From: Entomortierella parvispora
Taxonomy: Eukaryota; Mortierellomycota; Mortierellomycetes; Mortierellales; Mortierellaceae
Length of the DNA: 64,000 nucleotides
Reading direction: 5' to 3'
Assembly: GCA_963573315.1 (NCBI GenBank)
Contig: OY752151.1
Location: forward strand, 124,001 to 188,000
Part shown: one piece after another, positions 30,201 through 41,489 of the stretch
How the letters are laid out: every line of letters begins with the position of its first letter
Numbering within the stretch: position 1 is the stretch's first letter
Notes under the pieces: model-generated
Told to the model about the DNA's origin: nothing
Databases searched by the model: none
Seen by the model: the letters and a program-made list of their open reading frames with translations, nothing else
Program-made: the position numbers and the translations under genes

Positions 30201-31966
30201 TTGAACGAAGAGCGTCTGTTGAAAATTAGAGGTGACGACGAAGGATATACCATATCCTCTTTTCCTGGAAGCGAGTTCAATGCACGCAGTTGTCTTGGTT
30301 GGTTGATGGATGAGCCGGCACCAGAGTCTGTTGATCCTACTGACCCTACAGAATCCCGCCGCCGAGGAGAAGTCTCTGCGAAAGGAAGAGGTCTTTTCTG
30401 TTTCGAGAGTAGCCGTGACGGGGACACACTGGGCAGATCTGTCGAATCGCAGGGGCCGAAAGGAGGTGTTTGAAGGGATGGCGATAGTTGTAAATCATCC
30501 GACTCGGATCTAGTCCATTGGGTCAAGTCTGTTGGAGGAAACTGTGAGTCGTTTCCAAGTGCGGATCCTGAGTCTTCATCGCTGTCTGGATCGCGGGTGG
30601 ATCCAAACTGTGGAGTAGTGCAAGAAGGGTGACTATCGACGGCTTTCGTATGCCATTTATGCCGAATGGGTTTTTGATCGTTCGACGTCGACTTTTGAGA
30701 GTCAGAGACTGAGCGGTAGTATTGTGAAAGGTCCAGAAAATCCCGGGACTGTAGCGACCTGGATGTCAGTCCCAATCCCACAGCGTCTTCGCCGTAGAGT
30801 GAGGCCGGCGTGCTCATTGTTGTTTTCGAACGCCACGTATGCACCCGATCCATCATGTCCGTCATCCTGTGCCGTTGGCTTGTAACTGGAGGGCTGAACG
30901 AGCGTGGCTGAGGTTTCTTCTTGGATGTGCCATTTTCTGCCAACATGTTTCGGGTGCTGCGAGTGCGAGGGTGTGTGTCCTGAAAGCTGCTGTTTGAAAA
31001 CGATCTCCTCAGTCTGGACTGTCCTGAGCCCATGCTGAGGGATGTTGATTTCGACGAGGAAAACATGTCTGAGAATGGCGAAACTGAAAGCAGAGATCGG
31101 AATAAAGGCATCCCTGCTTCTGTATGGCGTTCATTGTCAGCAGCGACGGGGGTTCTGTGTGCGTCGCTACAAGTGGAAGGTGCAGGCTTTAAAGGAGAGA
31201 GAGCGCGGAGCCTCGGGAATGACGGTGTCGATTCAGAGCGGTCGCTGGGTTCATAGATCCTGCTGTCCCTAGTCCGGCCAATGTCATCCGCTGCGTGCTT
31301 TATACCTGGCGACGACCGTGCCGAGGAGGTTGTGCATTTGATATTCCCAGATATTCCAGATGCTGTCCTTTGCCTTGAATGTGCCGAGGTTATCATATTC
31401 GGGGCGTTATCTCCAGGTTCTCCTGAGAGTGGCAAGTCTGTCGCAGGGATCGCTGGATCTAATGGGCAGTGGCTGCAAAAGAATAAGCGTGGTCGAGCAG
31501 CAAGCTGGACAGAAAGGATGGCGGCCGCATCTTTGGACATCTTTGGAGAGGCAAGGCACGATCGACAGAGTCGGTTCGAGCAGTGACTTTGCTGACAGCC
31601 CACCGTCAGTTGATAATAATACCGGCGGACGTTGAGCTCAAAGTTTCTCTTTGCATGGGTCTGGTCGTCAGCCTCTGATCCTGCTCTGCTTGGTGCGGGC
31701 GAGCCTGAGAGGCTCTTGGCAAGAGCGGGGTCGGCAAGGGCCAGCTGGACCGAAGGCGTCAGTTGCTTGGACGGAGGTGGAGGTTTCGACGACTGTGTCC
31801 GCTCTCGATGGCGAGGCGGTGAGGGCGTGTCCCTAGCATGGATAGACAGATGCGATGGTGATGGCGAGCAGGAGGGCGCAGCAGAGATGGGAGAAGGGAT
31901 TGTGCTTTGTCCTGGCGGTGCATCCTGCTGTTCGAGGCCTGTGGAGAATGCAGAGAGGGATGCCAT
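27220..31966 (-). CDS. AZUL-HECT E3 ubiquitin ligase (UBE3A/HUL4-like)
   Basis: Five exons: 31966-29309, 29226-28819, 28792-28070, 27976-27704, 27606-27220, all phase 0 (1,482 residues). Residues about 108-168 form an AZUL zinc finger (Cys at 124, 129, 134, 137, 164, 167), the N-terminal domain defining Ube3a-type ligases. Next comes about 700 residues of Ser/Pro-rich disordered sequence, then a helical region. The C-terminal HECT domain ends with LPTALTCFSRLLLPEF, the Cys near 1450 being the thioester-forming residue. The final FGLV matches the HECT tail. The disordered middle is much longer than in animal UBE3A. A (GGAT)n microsatellite lies just upstream. Confidence 0.92.
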
Positions 31967-32122
31967 CTATCTGCGGAAGGAGGGAGGAGGAGGAATGGAT
32001 AATAAAGTAAGGACAATGGAAGCAATGGGGAGGAGGGGGGAAGGGAGGAAGATCAATCCATGAGAGAGTGTTGATTGATGAAGGAGGGATGGAAGAGAGG
32101 AGATAGAGGTAGAACAGCAAGG

Positions 32123-32148
32123 AATGGATGGATGGATGGATGGATGGA
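32123..32148. repeat. (GGAT)n microsatellite
   Basis: About six GGAT units upstream of the HECT ligase start, within its 5' region. Confidence 0.8.
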
Positions 32149-32304
32149 GTGGATGTGATTTGTCGCCATTAATTTGTCACCTAGTCAGTCGTTTTTATTT
32201 CACAAGCGGGGGTGCTGCTGCGCACACGGGGCCGTGCTCCGTCGCGTCTTTTCTTCATATTTTTTACTGCTCTACATGCTCTACAGAGTAAATACCGCGT
32301 TGTT

Positions 32305-34602
32305 CTACTGCTGCTGCAGCTCGGTCAAAAAGTGCTGGTGGCCTTGCAATGCGTGCTGCAGGATCTGCTTCTCGCCATGCACGCAGAGCCCGCCGTAGTA
32401 GAGTGCACCAGACAGCTTGGCCTATGTGTCAAGGAGAGAGCAAAGAGAACGACATAATCAGAAAGAGACATACATGACTGACAAAGAGAAAGATTGCAGC
32501 ATCAACAACAGCACGGTACCTTCTTCAGTTTGGCAAGGTCCTGCTCCGCCGTCGTCTTGTCCGACACACCAAAGGCGTCTGCCCGGATTCGCACCAGGGC
32601 CAAAATGGCCTCTAGCACAGCCTTTCGCACCCTCTTGCCCTCAGCATCCCGGGGTTTCAGCTCGACCTTGGCTGGTTTCTCCCCGGCATCTTCTTCGTCT
32701 TCAGACTCCATCTCCGAGTCCTCGTCATCGCCGTGCTCTTCCCGCTCGCGACGCACAAAAATATCGTTAAAGTACTCCATGGCCATGTCCATATCCTCGC
32801 GAGCCTTCTCGAACCGTGACTTTTCCATGAACAGGACGTTCAGGAGCATTAGCAAACGGTCATCTACAGATCCATCGTGCATCATATACATGATATCCCG
32901 AGGGAAGTCCTCCTCTGGTTCATCCTCGTCCATCTCTTCATCCTCGTCGTCTTCCTCTTCGTTAGCGCTCTCTTCTGACTTTGATCCGCTCTTTGTGTCT
33001 TTGGGGCCACAGCACTCGCCGTCCGACGAGTGTTGGTGACCCTTTGCCTCATGGGAGTGTCCGTGTCCATGATCGTGATCGTGATCATGATCATGATCCC
33101 CGCCTCCACAACAGCCACCTTCCTCGTCATCTCCGTCTTCACCAATAAAAGCGTCCTCGGTTTCCAAAAACCACTGAATACGCTCCTCTACCAGCTTTTC
33201 GTCTTTCAAGATCTTCTCGGCCGTTTGACGAACCATCTCCAGTTGAATCGTTACGGTGTCGTGGGGGTTATCCTCCACAGCAAATCCATATTTGCTCAAA
33301 AGGACCTTGTTAGGGTAGGGACCATAGTGACGCGTGATCTCCTCTCCCTTCTCGACATCGTCATCCAAGATGATATCGCAGGTGTCATTGATTTCCTCGT
33401 CGTCCTCATCCTCATCCTCCCACTCCTCGTCTTCCATCTCCTCATCCTCATCATCACTCGCCACATTTGCTGACTTTGCGGATTTCTTTGAGCTAACATC
33501 CTGTTTTTTGGCGAGCATGGGTGGTTCGTCGTCGTCGTCGTCGCCTTCACCGGCAAGCTCAGGTGCCTCATCATCATCTTCCATATCAGACTCCATATCT
33601 TCATCCTCATCATCACCCTCTTCCATGTGCTCGCAGGCCAAAGCACCACAGATCTCGCAGACGTCCTCATGCGTTAGATAATCCGCGTTGGGGGTAGGGC
33701 TGTGATTGACACTATTAAAAAATCGAGGCACAAATGAAGGCAGAATTGTCAGCAAAGGACGCATTGTTGTTCACAGGGACAGCAAATTGTGCGCTCAAAA
33801 ACTTATTTCGTACAAGTCAGCAAATGGAACCAAAGCCGAGACGTGAAAATTGTCCACGTCCATAGAGCGCGAAGAAACAATTCCAGTCATGGTCTTGAAA
33901 GCCTCGAGCGAAAAGTACTTTGATCTCATGTCGTCCGTGAAAACGTCGCCATTCTTTTCCAAGAATGGGACCACAATCCCTTCAAAGTCTTCCTGCATGT
34001 CTTTCTATAAAAAGCAAATCAAGATCTTGCCTGTGAGTGGGCGTTTTTCAGAGAATACAAGTGTCTGGTACAGACAAGCTTGTACTTAAAAAAAAACTCC
34101 CTTACAATGTCTGCTTCAATATCCTGATAGGCCTCACAAAACTTCATCATTTGTCGTTTGTCTTCTGGAAGCGACGTAGCCATCTGAGGGGGTCGCTTTG
34201 TAATGAGCGCAAGGTAGGGAGACCAGGGGGATTGGGATCCGCGAGCAAGCTCATACATGCATCCAATTGTCAATCCAATGTAGCCTTCGATTTCCTCATC
34301 CTGGAGCAAATTGGCAATACCGGTCGTCTCGACCGAGAGCACAATGGCCTTTGGCACCTGGATAACTACAGATAAAAGAGTGGTAATACGAGCGACTCTA
34401 TCAGTTGCCTGTTCACGGAAAGATAGGGACCTGTCCGACACGATCTGCTCCCTCTACCTTCGGATCCAGCTTGAAGACTCTTCTTTGCATAGACGCCAAG
34501 GCCGTGTTTGCCCTCTTTGATCTCGATCGCTGCCTTGTCCCACAGAATTTCATTCTCTTCTGCCCAAGCAATAAAGGCACTCAGCTCTTGAGATGTTGCC
34601 AT
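32305..34602 (-). CDS. SET-domain protein lysine methyltransferase (LSMT/Efm1-Rkm1 type)
   Basis: Five exons: 34602-34458, 34365-34106, 34004-33814, 33711-32520, 32421-32305 (634 residues, junctions in frame). The N-terminus (FIAWAEENEILWDKAAIEI, GLGVYAKKSLQAG) and the VPFADFVNHSPTPN stretch made across the exon 3-4 junction are hallmarks of the split-SET RuBisCO-LSMT family. Its fungal members methylate ribosomal proteins or elongation factors. After the SET core come two long acidic tracts and, between them, a Cys/His-rich insert CCGGGDHDHDHDHDHGHGHS...CCG. The last exon (LSGALYYGGLCVHGEKQIL) matches the family's end. Which protein it modifies cannot be told. It lies 145 bases downstream of UTP25 on the same strand. 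Confidence 0.85.
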
Positions 34603-34747
34603 TGTGATGTGTATATGTGTGCGAGTAAGGAATGCGTAATGGAGTGGACAAAGAGACAGAAAAAAAAAAGAAAAAAAAGAAAAAAGCGTGTTGTGAAAAT
34701 GCGAGCAGCAGTCACTAGACAAGAATGTTTTTATTGCGTTGGTGCAA

Positions 34748-37700
34748 CTATGTGAACACAAAGAGGTCGCGTCCTTCCTGTTTGCACATGCTGTTTGCCC
34801 TTTCTGTTCCTACAATCCGCTGAAGCTTCAGAAGGTCATACTTTGTAAATAGTGCCGTGCAGGACATTGCTCTGTCCTCCAATCCTGTTGCACCTGCATG
34901 CTTCGACCGAGACTTTTCGTTTCCTGCGGGCAACGCCAGCAGATTCAGCATCTCTGGGTAAAATTGCGCGTGCTCGGGCAGGCCGTAGAACGCCAAGTGG
35001 AATGTTCCACGGATGTTGTAACGCCTGAAGAAATGGAAGCGCTCCGTGTAGAGCAGAAAAGAAACCTCGCCGTGGAAAAAGCTGGAACGCGCTCTTGACA
35101 CGTTGGCATTCGTCGTGTATTCGCAGATGGCCGCAAACGAGTACTTGTTCTCTGTAAAATAGTTGCGCAAACGAACAAAATCAAAGTACGAGGGCACAAA
35201 GATCATGGTGTGTGTCTGCGTTACAGCAGAGCGACGCAACTGGGGCAGTGTCTGCTGAATAAAGTATTGGAATCGATTCTCGTCGGCTTGCGCCAAAGTT
35301 TTGGTCTCGATTCGGTTAAAGTTCTGTTGGACTAGAGGAACGACATCCACAATTGATCCATGCTCGTAGCCTTGGGTAATCTTGAGCTTGCCGGCCACGT
35401 TTCGAGAGACCTTCTTAAAGAGCGCGTTGATCTCCGGTGTCAAAAAGTTGGAAAACACTAACGTCTGGCGAACATACTTGGATCTTCCATCCAGACACCA
35501 ATTGCGGACACGGGAGAAATCACATCCATGAGCGTTCTTGGGGATAATGTTCATGTTCTCAAAGACAGTCTAAAAATGCAGGATAAGTGTCAGTCGTGCC
35601 AGGTTCTTGGTAGTACTTGCGATCCAGTAGATAGCAATAGGTACAGAAATGGGAGTATGCTCACCTCCAAATGGTCCCAGTTCTGCATGAGCATATTGTC
35701 TGCTTGATCCACAATCACCAGTTCAATTGAGGACAAAAAATCGAAATCCCTCTTCTTGTCACCTTCCGCGCCGATGACCGTTTTCAGACCCAGGGGAGAT
35801 GCAATGATTAGATCTGCGGAATAAAAGTCGGAATAGAGCTTGAGAGTCTTGCGAGTGAACTTGACTCCAACGCGGAAGTGATCGTCAATGTTGCCTTTGA
35901 AAGTCTCGATGAAATCCGCTTTAAAAAGAAAGTAGAAAGAAATAAGAGTAAGCACGGCTGCAATTTGAAGGAGATCACAGCAGATTATTCAACAAAGAAA
36001 AGTATACCTGGCCGGTCGCCATCCTTGGGGGCCTCTTCCTCTTCTACATCATCAAACTCGTCGTAAAATCGTTTCTTGTTATCCTGCTGCGTAGATCCAC
36101 TCAGCTTGATTAGCGAGTCCACCACATCCACGACCGTATTCTTGAAGGGTAAAATGATCAAAACTTTAGGCCTAGTAAAGCCTTGGTCTCTGAATTCCGG
36201 CACAGTGGCTGAGGGATCTGGGTTCTGCTGAAATCGCTGAAGCTTTCCAGAGTTCTTCAAAATGCGATCGCGCGTTTTAAAGACGTGGTTGAGAGCGTGC
36301 AAAGTATAGGCGTTCCTGATCTCTTTGGCGTTCTGCATAGAGCGGTTGGAAAACAAGATGTCTCTATACTCATTCATGGGCTCTATAAGTGCATTCTGAA
36401 GAGGCGTGAATGTTTTGCCTTTGGTTGAGGTCGACTCCATCACTGATTCGTTCACTTCGGCCCAGTTCGTCTGCAGACGTTGTTTGATCTATAAAGAAAA
36501 AGGGAAAATGGTAAGCGCGAGGTTTCCAAGTAGATGGTGGCAGCTTAGTAATTATGTAGTGTACCAAAAGTGATTCCAGGTCCAGAGTCTTTGCCCGTTT
36601 CGACTTGTCATCTTTCTTTACGCCCTCAACGTTGTCCGTGTCAAATCTTTCGACACGCTTGAGAATAGGATCTTCGTACGAAACGCTCTTCCATTTAGCT
36701 CCTGCCAGTTCAACGACAGCAACCTTGGGAGCCAAGGATGGTGTAACCAAATCGCTGAAGTGTTTGTCAAAGTTGTCCTCTGTAAATGTAAATCAAACAA
36801 ATCAATGTCAATGGTATTTCCAGTGAAGCGTCCATTTTTGAATCAACTATTTCCCGTATCGATCAAGTTCTTACTAGATTTAAGGAAATTCTCTTCTTCA
36901 TCAGAGTCGTCCGAATCTAGATCTTCTTCAGCAAGTTCCTTCACATCTTCTTCGTCCGACACTGTTTCGCCTTCCTGTTCTGATGCATCCGACTCTGCAC
37001 CCTCGACCAATGTGTCGTCCTCGAGTACAGCCTCATCCTGGTCGTCTTCGTCTTCGCTGTCATCCCCATCCAATGCCTGCAAATATCCTTTGCCATGCTT
37101 TTTGATCAACTCTTTCCTTTCGGCCTCGGTCAACGTAACCACTAAAATCAAAAAAAAAAAAAAAAAAAAAAAAAATCAGTCCTGGACAATCACAAGCACA
37201 TTTTTTTTGTATGATCTACAACGACGGAGTTTTGCATCATACCTTCTTCTTCCACATCTGACTGATCATCCTCTTCCATATCTTCAAGACCTTCCTCCTC
37301 CAGCTTCCTCTTCTTGTGCTCGTCTTGGCGTTTCGAGCTCTTTTGAAGAATCCCGACAAGTTTGCTGAATGCTGAGGGCCTATCCAATTTATATTCGTCT
37401 TCTTCAGCATCATCATCAGAATTCTCGAGCTCGCGCTCTCTCTTCAAGGCTGATTGATAGTCCAAATCTGATTCCTGAACAACCTTGCGAAAGGACCTGA
37501 GGAGGGAGAGTTGATTGCACTGTCAATTCCTTTGAAAAAATGACAAAATATGCAAAAAAAAATAAAATAAAAAATTGAGGAATGGCGGTATAGCTTACCC
37601 AACACGATCCGTCTCGTCTTCATCAAAGTCCTGAGGCACCAGCTCTCCGTACTCCTCCATCATATCGCGCTCCTTTCTGCTGAGTTGACCGAATTTCTTG

Positions 37701-37882
37701 GGGGCCTTTGATTCTGCAGCAGTCGTTGAATGGGATGTACCACGACCAGAGACTTTGCCGGCCGACTTTTTAGATTCTTTAGATTCTTTCCCCCCTCGGC
37801 CTTTTGATTTTGAGCCACCCGATCCGCCACCACCGCGACCACCACGACGTCCTCCGCCGCCTCTGCTTCCTCCGCGAGCCAT
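34748..37882 (-). CDS. UTP25: U3 snoRNA-associated protein UTP25 (DEF homolog), SSU processome
   Basis: Seven exons: 37882-37599, 37496-37243, 37141-36875, 36779-36565, 36488-36008, 35918-35665, 35569-34748 (858 residues). An RG-rich and then acidic, disordered N-terminus (residues 1-260) leads to the DEAD-like helicase-derived fold. Recognisable are [72 protein letters not shown], the [19 protein letters not shown] block and the C-terminal [30 protein letters not shown]. This is the UTP25 family, required for U3-dependent pre-18S processing; canonical ATPase motifs are degenerate in the family. Intron 2 holds a run of about 26 T in the sense strand. Divergent from the Bmt6 gene. Confidence 0.93.
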
Positions 37883-38186
37883 TCAAAGTTTAGACGTGTT
37901 CAAAGTGCTTTATAGCGTGTATCTGTTTTGAGTCACACAGTGTTGAGTGTGGGTTCGGCTTTGTTGATGATGGGGCAACCTTGGATTGCAGCGATGTGTC
38001 AATGACTCCTGGTGGAAGATGTCAGGAGGAAGTTGGGTTGGTGCATGCAGCCAAAGACAACGGTAAAAAAAAAGAAAAAGGCTATGTTTGTTGACTGGTG
38101 GCTTAGATGTGACTGCTTTTAATTCCATTCCACCTCTCTTTTGTCTGTCGAGGTACATGGTTCATCGACATCCCTCGACGCACCCC
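37883..38186. promoter_or_regulatory. Shared divergent promoter of UTP25 and Bmt6-type methyltransferase
   Basis: About 300 bases separate two genes of ribosome assembly transcribed in opposite directions. I saw GCAGCGATGTG, one base off the yeast PAC core (GCGATGAG), but no convincing RRPE element. Confidence 0.4.
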
Positions 38187-39488
38187 ATGGAGGAAACAAA
38201 GGACAAGAAGAAAGTCTCACCAGCAGCGCTGGACCCCAAAAAGGTCTTTGGCCGTAGCCCCGACCAACGTAATGGCGTACACAGGAGAGCGAGATGAACA
38301 GACAAAAAACTGGTCCACCTCAGTATCTAATGCCATCTCTTTCTTCCCTGACTGTTGGCCGATCTAGATATCTTGAACGTCGTAAAAGAATCTTGTCAGG
38401 AAGCCTTCAACCTTCCTTCATTCAACACCACTCTTCAGACCATAAAGTCCCATTTCTTTGATCGAAATTATGACGCGGTCTTTCAAACGCCAGAGCATCT
38501 CCCGGTCTATAGCGCACGTTACGCCCCAAGCCGTGCCTTGTGCTATTACCATTTGTTTATGGAACATCCTGTTTTGCTGAAGAAACTGGAGGGACCCTCG
38601 ACAGTGCTATGTATCGGATCAGGAGCTGGAAGTGAGCTAGTCGGGATTGCTGCTGCAATGGTTCATGTCGCCCCAAAAACCAAAAAGAAGAAAAAGGTGG
38701 CGAGTGGCGATGGTGCATCCGAAAAGGACAAGGACAAGAAGGAAAAGAAAAAGAAGGGCTCAGATTTAACCACCACGCCTGTTACTAGTGTCAAAGATGA
38801 GTCAAAGGAAACACTCGATGCCCAAAAATCACCTGAGGATCTGTCGGTGGAAACAATTGCGACTGGAATCGAGACCCTGAGCACAACAGACTCAAGTACT
38901 GCAGCACAGGAACAAGAAACATTGGAGAGTGCAGAAGTCAAGACCAGCAACAAACAGACAAAATCGGTCACTTTCAGCACACCCGCCCCACCAACCTCTA
39001 AACACCAGGTCAAACTCGTGATACAGGACTATGTTGACTGGTCCCGGATCCTTGACCCTATGGAGCGAGTTGTTCATGAGCGGATGCAACTGGGCGCCGA
39101 TAGACTTGGGTGCGAAACCGAGATTGGAAATGTGTTGGATCTCTCAGAGAGTTTGCTGGCAAGAATTGCCAAGGCGGACCTGATCACTTTTATGTTTGTC
39201 CTGAATGAACTGTTCCAGGACAAGAAGAGGACGATGCTACTGGTTGCCAAGATTGTAGCGGCTATGCCTTCAGGTGCCCACATGCTGGTGGTGGATAGTG
39301 CTGGATCATTCTCGAACCTCAAAGTCGGCGAGAGAGTATATATGGTTTATATGTTGTTGGATCATCTGAAAGACCTGGAGATTGTATACCAAGATGATGC
39401 CACCTGGTACAGATGCCCGCCAAGCTTGACCTACCCTTTGAAACTGGAGAACATGCGGCACTTTGTAAGAATCTACAAGAAAATATAA
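38187..39488 (+). CDS. BMT6: 25S rRNA (uracil-N3)-methyltransferase-like protein (Methyltransf_34/Bmt6 family)
   Basis: Two exons, 38187-38268 and 38368-39488 (400 residues; donor GTAATG, acceptor CTAG). Family blocks: SFNTTLQTIKSHFFDRNYDAVF, YSARYAPSRALCYYHLF, SAM loop STVLCIGSGAGSELVG, and late motifs DLITFMFVLNELFQDKK and MLVVDSAGSFS. A lysine-rich then Thr/Ser-rich insertion of about 100 residues splits the Rossmann core after strand 1. In yeast Bmt6 methylates one uridine of 25S rRNA. The orthology is by family and not proven. An in-frame ATG at 38157 could extend the start by ten residues. Confidence 0.82.
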
Positions 39489-39745
39489 TTGCCTTCTTTT
39501 AGAGCCAGAACCTGTATCATCTATGATCGTCCACTTGACCTTTTCAAGGGAGGGGGATTGATTGACTGTCCTGTCGTGTTGGTTAGCTTTGTTGAGCAAA
39601 CAGCCAGTGAATTATTTCTTCCCGGGTTTGTGGCATTTATATTTGTAATCAGCGGACTGCCCATGAAAAAATGAATGCACAAGGGAAAATAGGCGCTTTG
39701 TGTAATTATTATGATCATGTTTTAATTATCTATATATCAGGAGCT

Positions 39746-41489
39746 TTAAATCAAGAACGAAACGATTCGTTTCCAGAGAGGACCCTTGGCGATCAGGTCC
39801 TGCTTGTCAGCCTCGGTGGGGACAAAGCGACCAGTGTCGAGGTCAGCATCCTCCGCACGAATGAGCTTGGTGCCGCGCACAAACTTGTAGCCCGTAAACA
39901 GGCAAAAGGAGAGAACCCAAGGGAACCAAGCTCCCAAAAGACCCTTAGCAAAATCATCACGGGCCTTCTTGAAATCAGCAATGGCCTCTGGAGTAGCACC
40001 TGCGCCTGGGTTGACGGGGGGGTTTCTGACGGACAAGAAGCATGTGGCAATGACACAGCTTACACCGATAATGGTGGCGATGATGCTGCCATAGGGGTAG
40101 CCCCAAGACACATAGGGCAAGTCACTAACAGCACGGCCCTGCTTCTTCCAGCAGTAACGGAAGCGGAAGTGGAGCAAGAGAATCAAGACCCAGGACTGGA
40201 AGATGATGGAGCCGATGATGGAGACGAACCAGTTGAAGACGACACCCTCACCAACAAAGATGGTCACCAAGGAGAGGCAAGAGCAACCGGTGACGATAGC
40301 CAGGGCCACCATGGGGACACCACGCGAGTTGGTGTAGCCGATCGACTTATGTGCCCAACCATTACGAGAAAGCGAGAGCAACATACGAGTGGCAACGTAA
40401 AAGTCAGAGTTGATGGCGGAGAAGACGGAGGTGAAGACAACGGCGTTCATGAAGTTGGCGGCAGCGTTGATGCCGGCCATCTTGAAGACGATGGTGAAGG
40501 GTGCAGCCTCGGCTGTACCGTTAGGGTTCAAGAGCAACGGCGAGTAGTTGGGGACGATGGAACCCAAGAGGAAGACAGAAGTAATGTAGAAGAAAGCGAT
40601 GCGCACCAAGACGGTGTTGACGGCCTTGGGGACGTGCTTGTGAGGGTTTCTGGATTCAGCAGCGGTAACACCAGTCATCTCGGTACCGCCATAGGCGTAA
40701 CCGACCGAGACCAAAGTGGTGATGAAGCCCAAGAAGCCGCCCTTGAACGGGGCGCCCTCGATGTGCCATGCGTCCATGCCATACTTTGTGCCGCCGATCG
40801 CGCCGGTATCGACAAGAATTCCGCAGATAATGAACATGATGATGGTGCAGACCTTGAGGATCGAAAACCAGTACTCCATTTCTCCATAAGCCTTGACACC
40901 AGCGAGATTGATGGCAATCATGACGAGGATAATGATCACTGGGACGACCCAAACGGGGAAGGTAGAGTCCTTGGGCAACCAGAACTTGACAATAATGGCC
41001 GAAGCGGACAACTCGGCGGGAATGGTGAGGGCCCAGTTGATAAAGTACATCCACGTCATCTGGAATGAGAAAGCCTCGTCAAAGATACGGCCTCCCCAAG
41101 CATTGAAGGCACCAGGAAGAGGAAGCAAGGTGGCGATTTCTCCAATAGCCTGGCAAACAAAGACAAGCCAGAGACCAATGAGTCCATAAGCAAGCACTAT
41201 ATAATATATAAGAGATCGTTTATCTGTCAGTCCATTTGGCCACATTACTGATGTGGAATCTGGTAGGAAAAAGTTAATGTTGCTTACAGGCGCCACCAGG
41301 TCCAGCTGTGGCAATGGTCTTTCCGGAGGTCATGAAAAGACCGGTACCGATCGTGCCAGAGACAGCGATCATGATCATATGACGAAGACGAAGATCGCGC
41401 TTCAGACCCTCCTGTTCGGCTGCAAGAGCAGGCTGATGAACATCCGTCATCACATCGACTTCGTATTTCTCATCGTCCAGGTGTTTCAT
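39746..41489 (-). CDS. Amino-acid permease, APC family, 12 transmembrane segments
   Basis: Two exons, 41489-41288 and 41196-39746 (550 residues). A cytosolic N-terminus (MKHLDDEKYEVDVM) leads into TM1 with the APC signature SGTIGTGLFMTSGKTIATAGPGGA, interrupted by the intron exactly after it. Later motifs: AFNAWGGRIFDEAFSFQMTWMYFINW, EYWFSILKVCTIIMF, and FYVATRMLLSLSRNGWAHKSIG. It is a fungal YAT-type plasma-membrane permease importing amino acids with protons. Substrate range is not determinable. A minus-strand TATAAAA lies about 175 bases upstream (near 41664). Ends convergently with the Bmt6-type gene. Confidence 0.92.

Noticed and set aside
33334..33681. Serine-rich plus-strand ORFs opposite the SET gene
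   Set aside because: Poly-Ser is the reverse complement of the acidic Asp/Glu codons of the real gene.
39671..41068. A 465-residue plus-strand ORF opposite the amino-acid permease
   Set aside because: It is a shadow: highly charged, Gly/Asp-rich translation without motifs, while the minus strand gives 12 membrane segments and family signatures.
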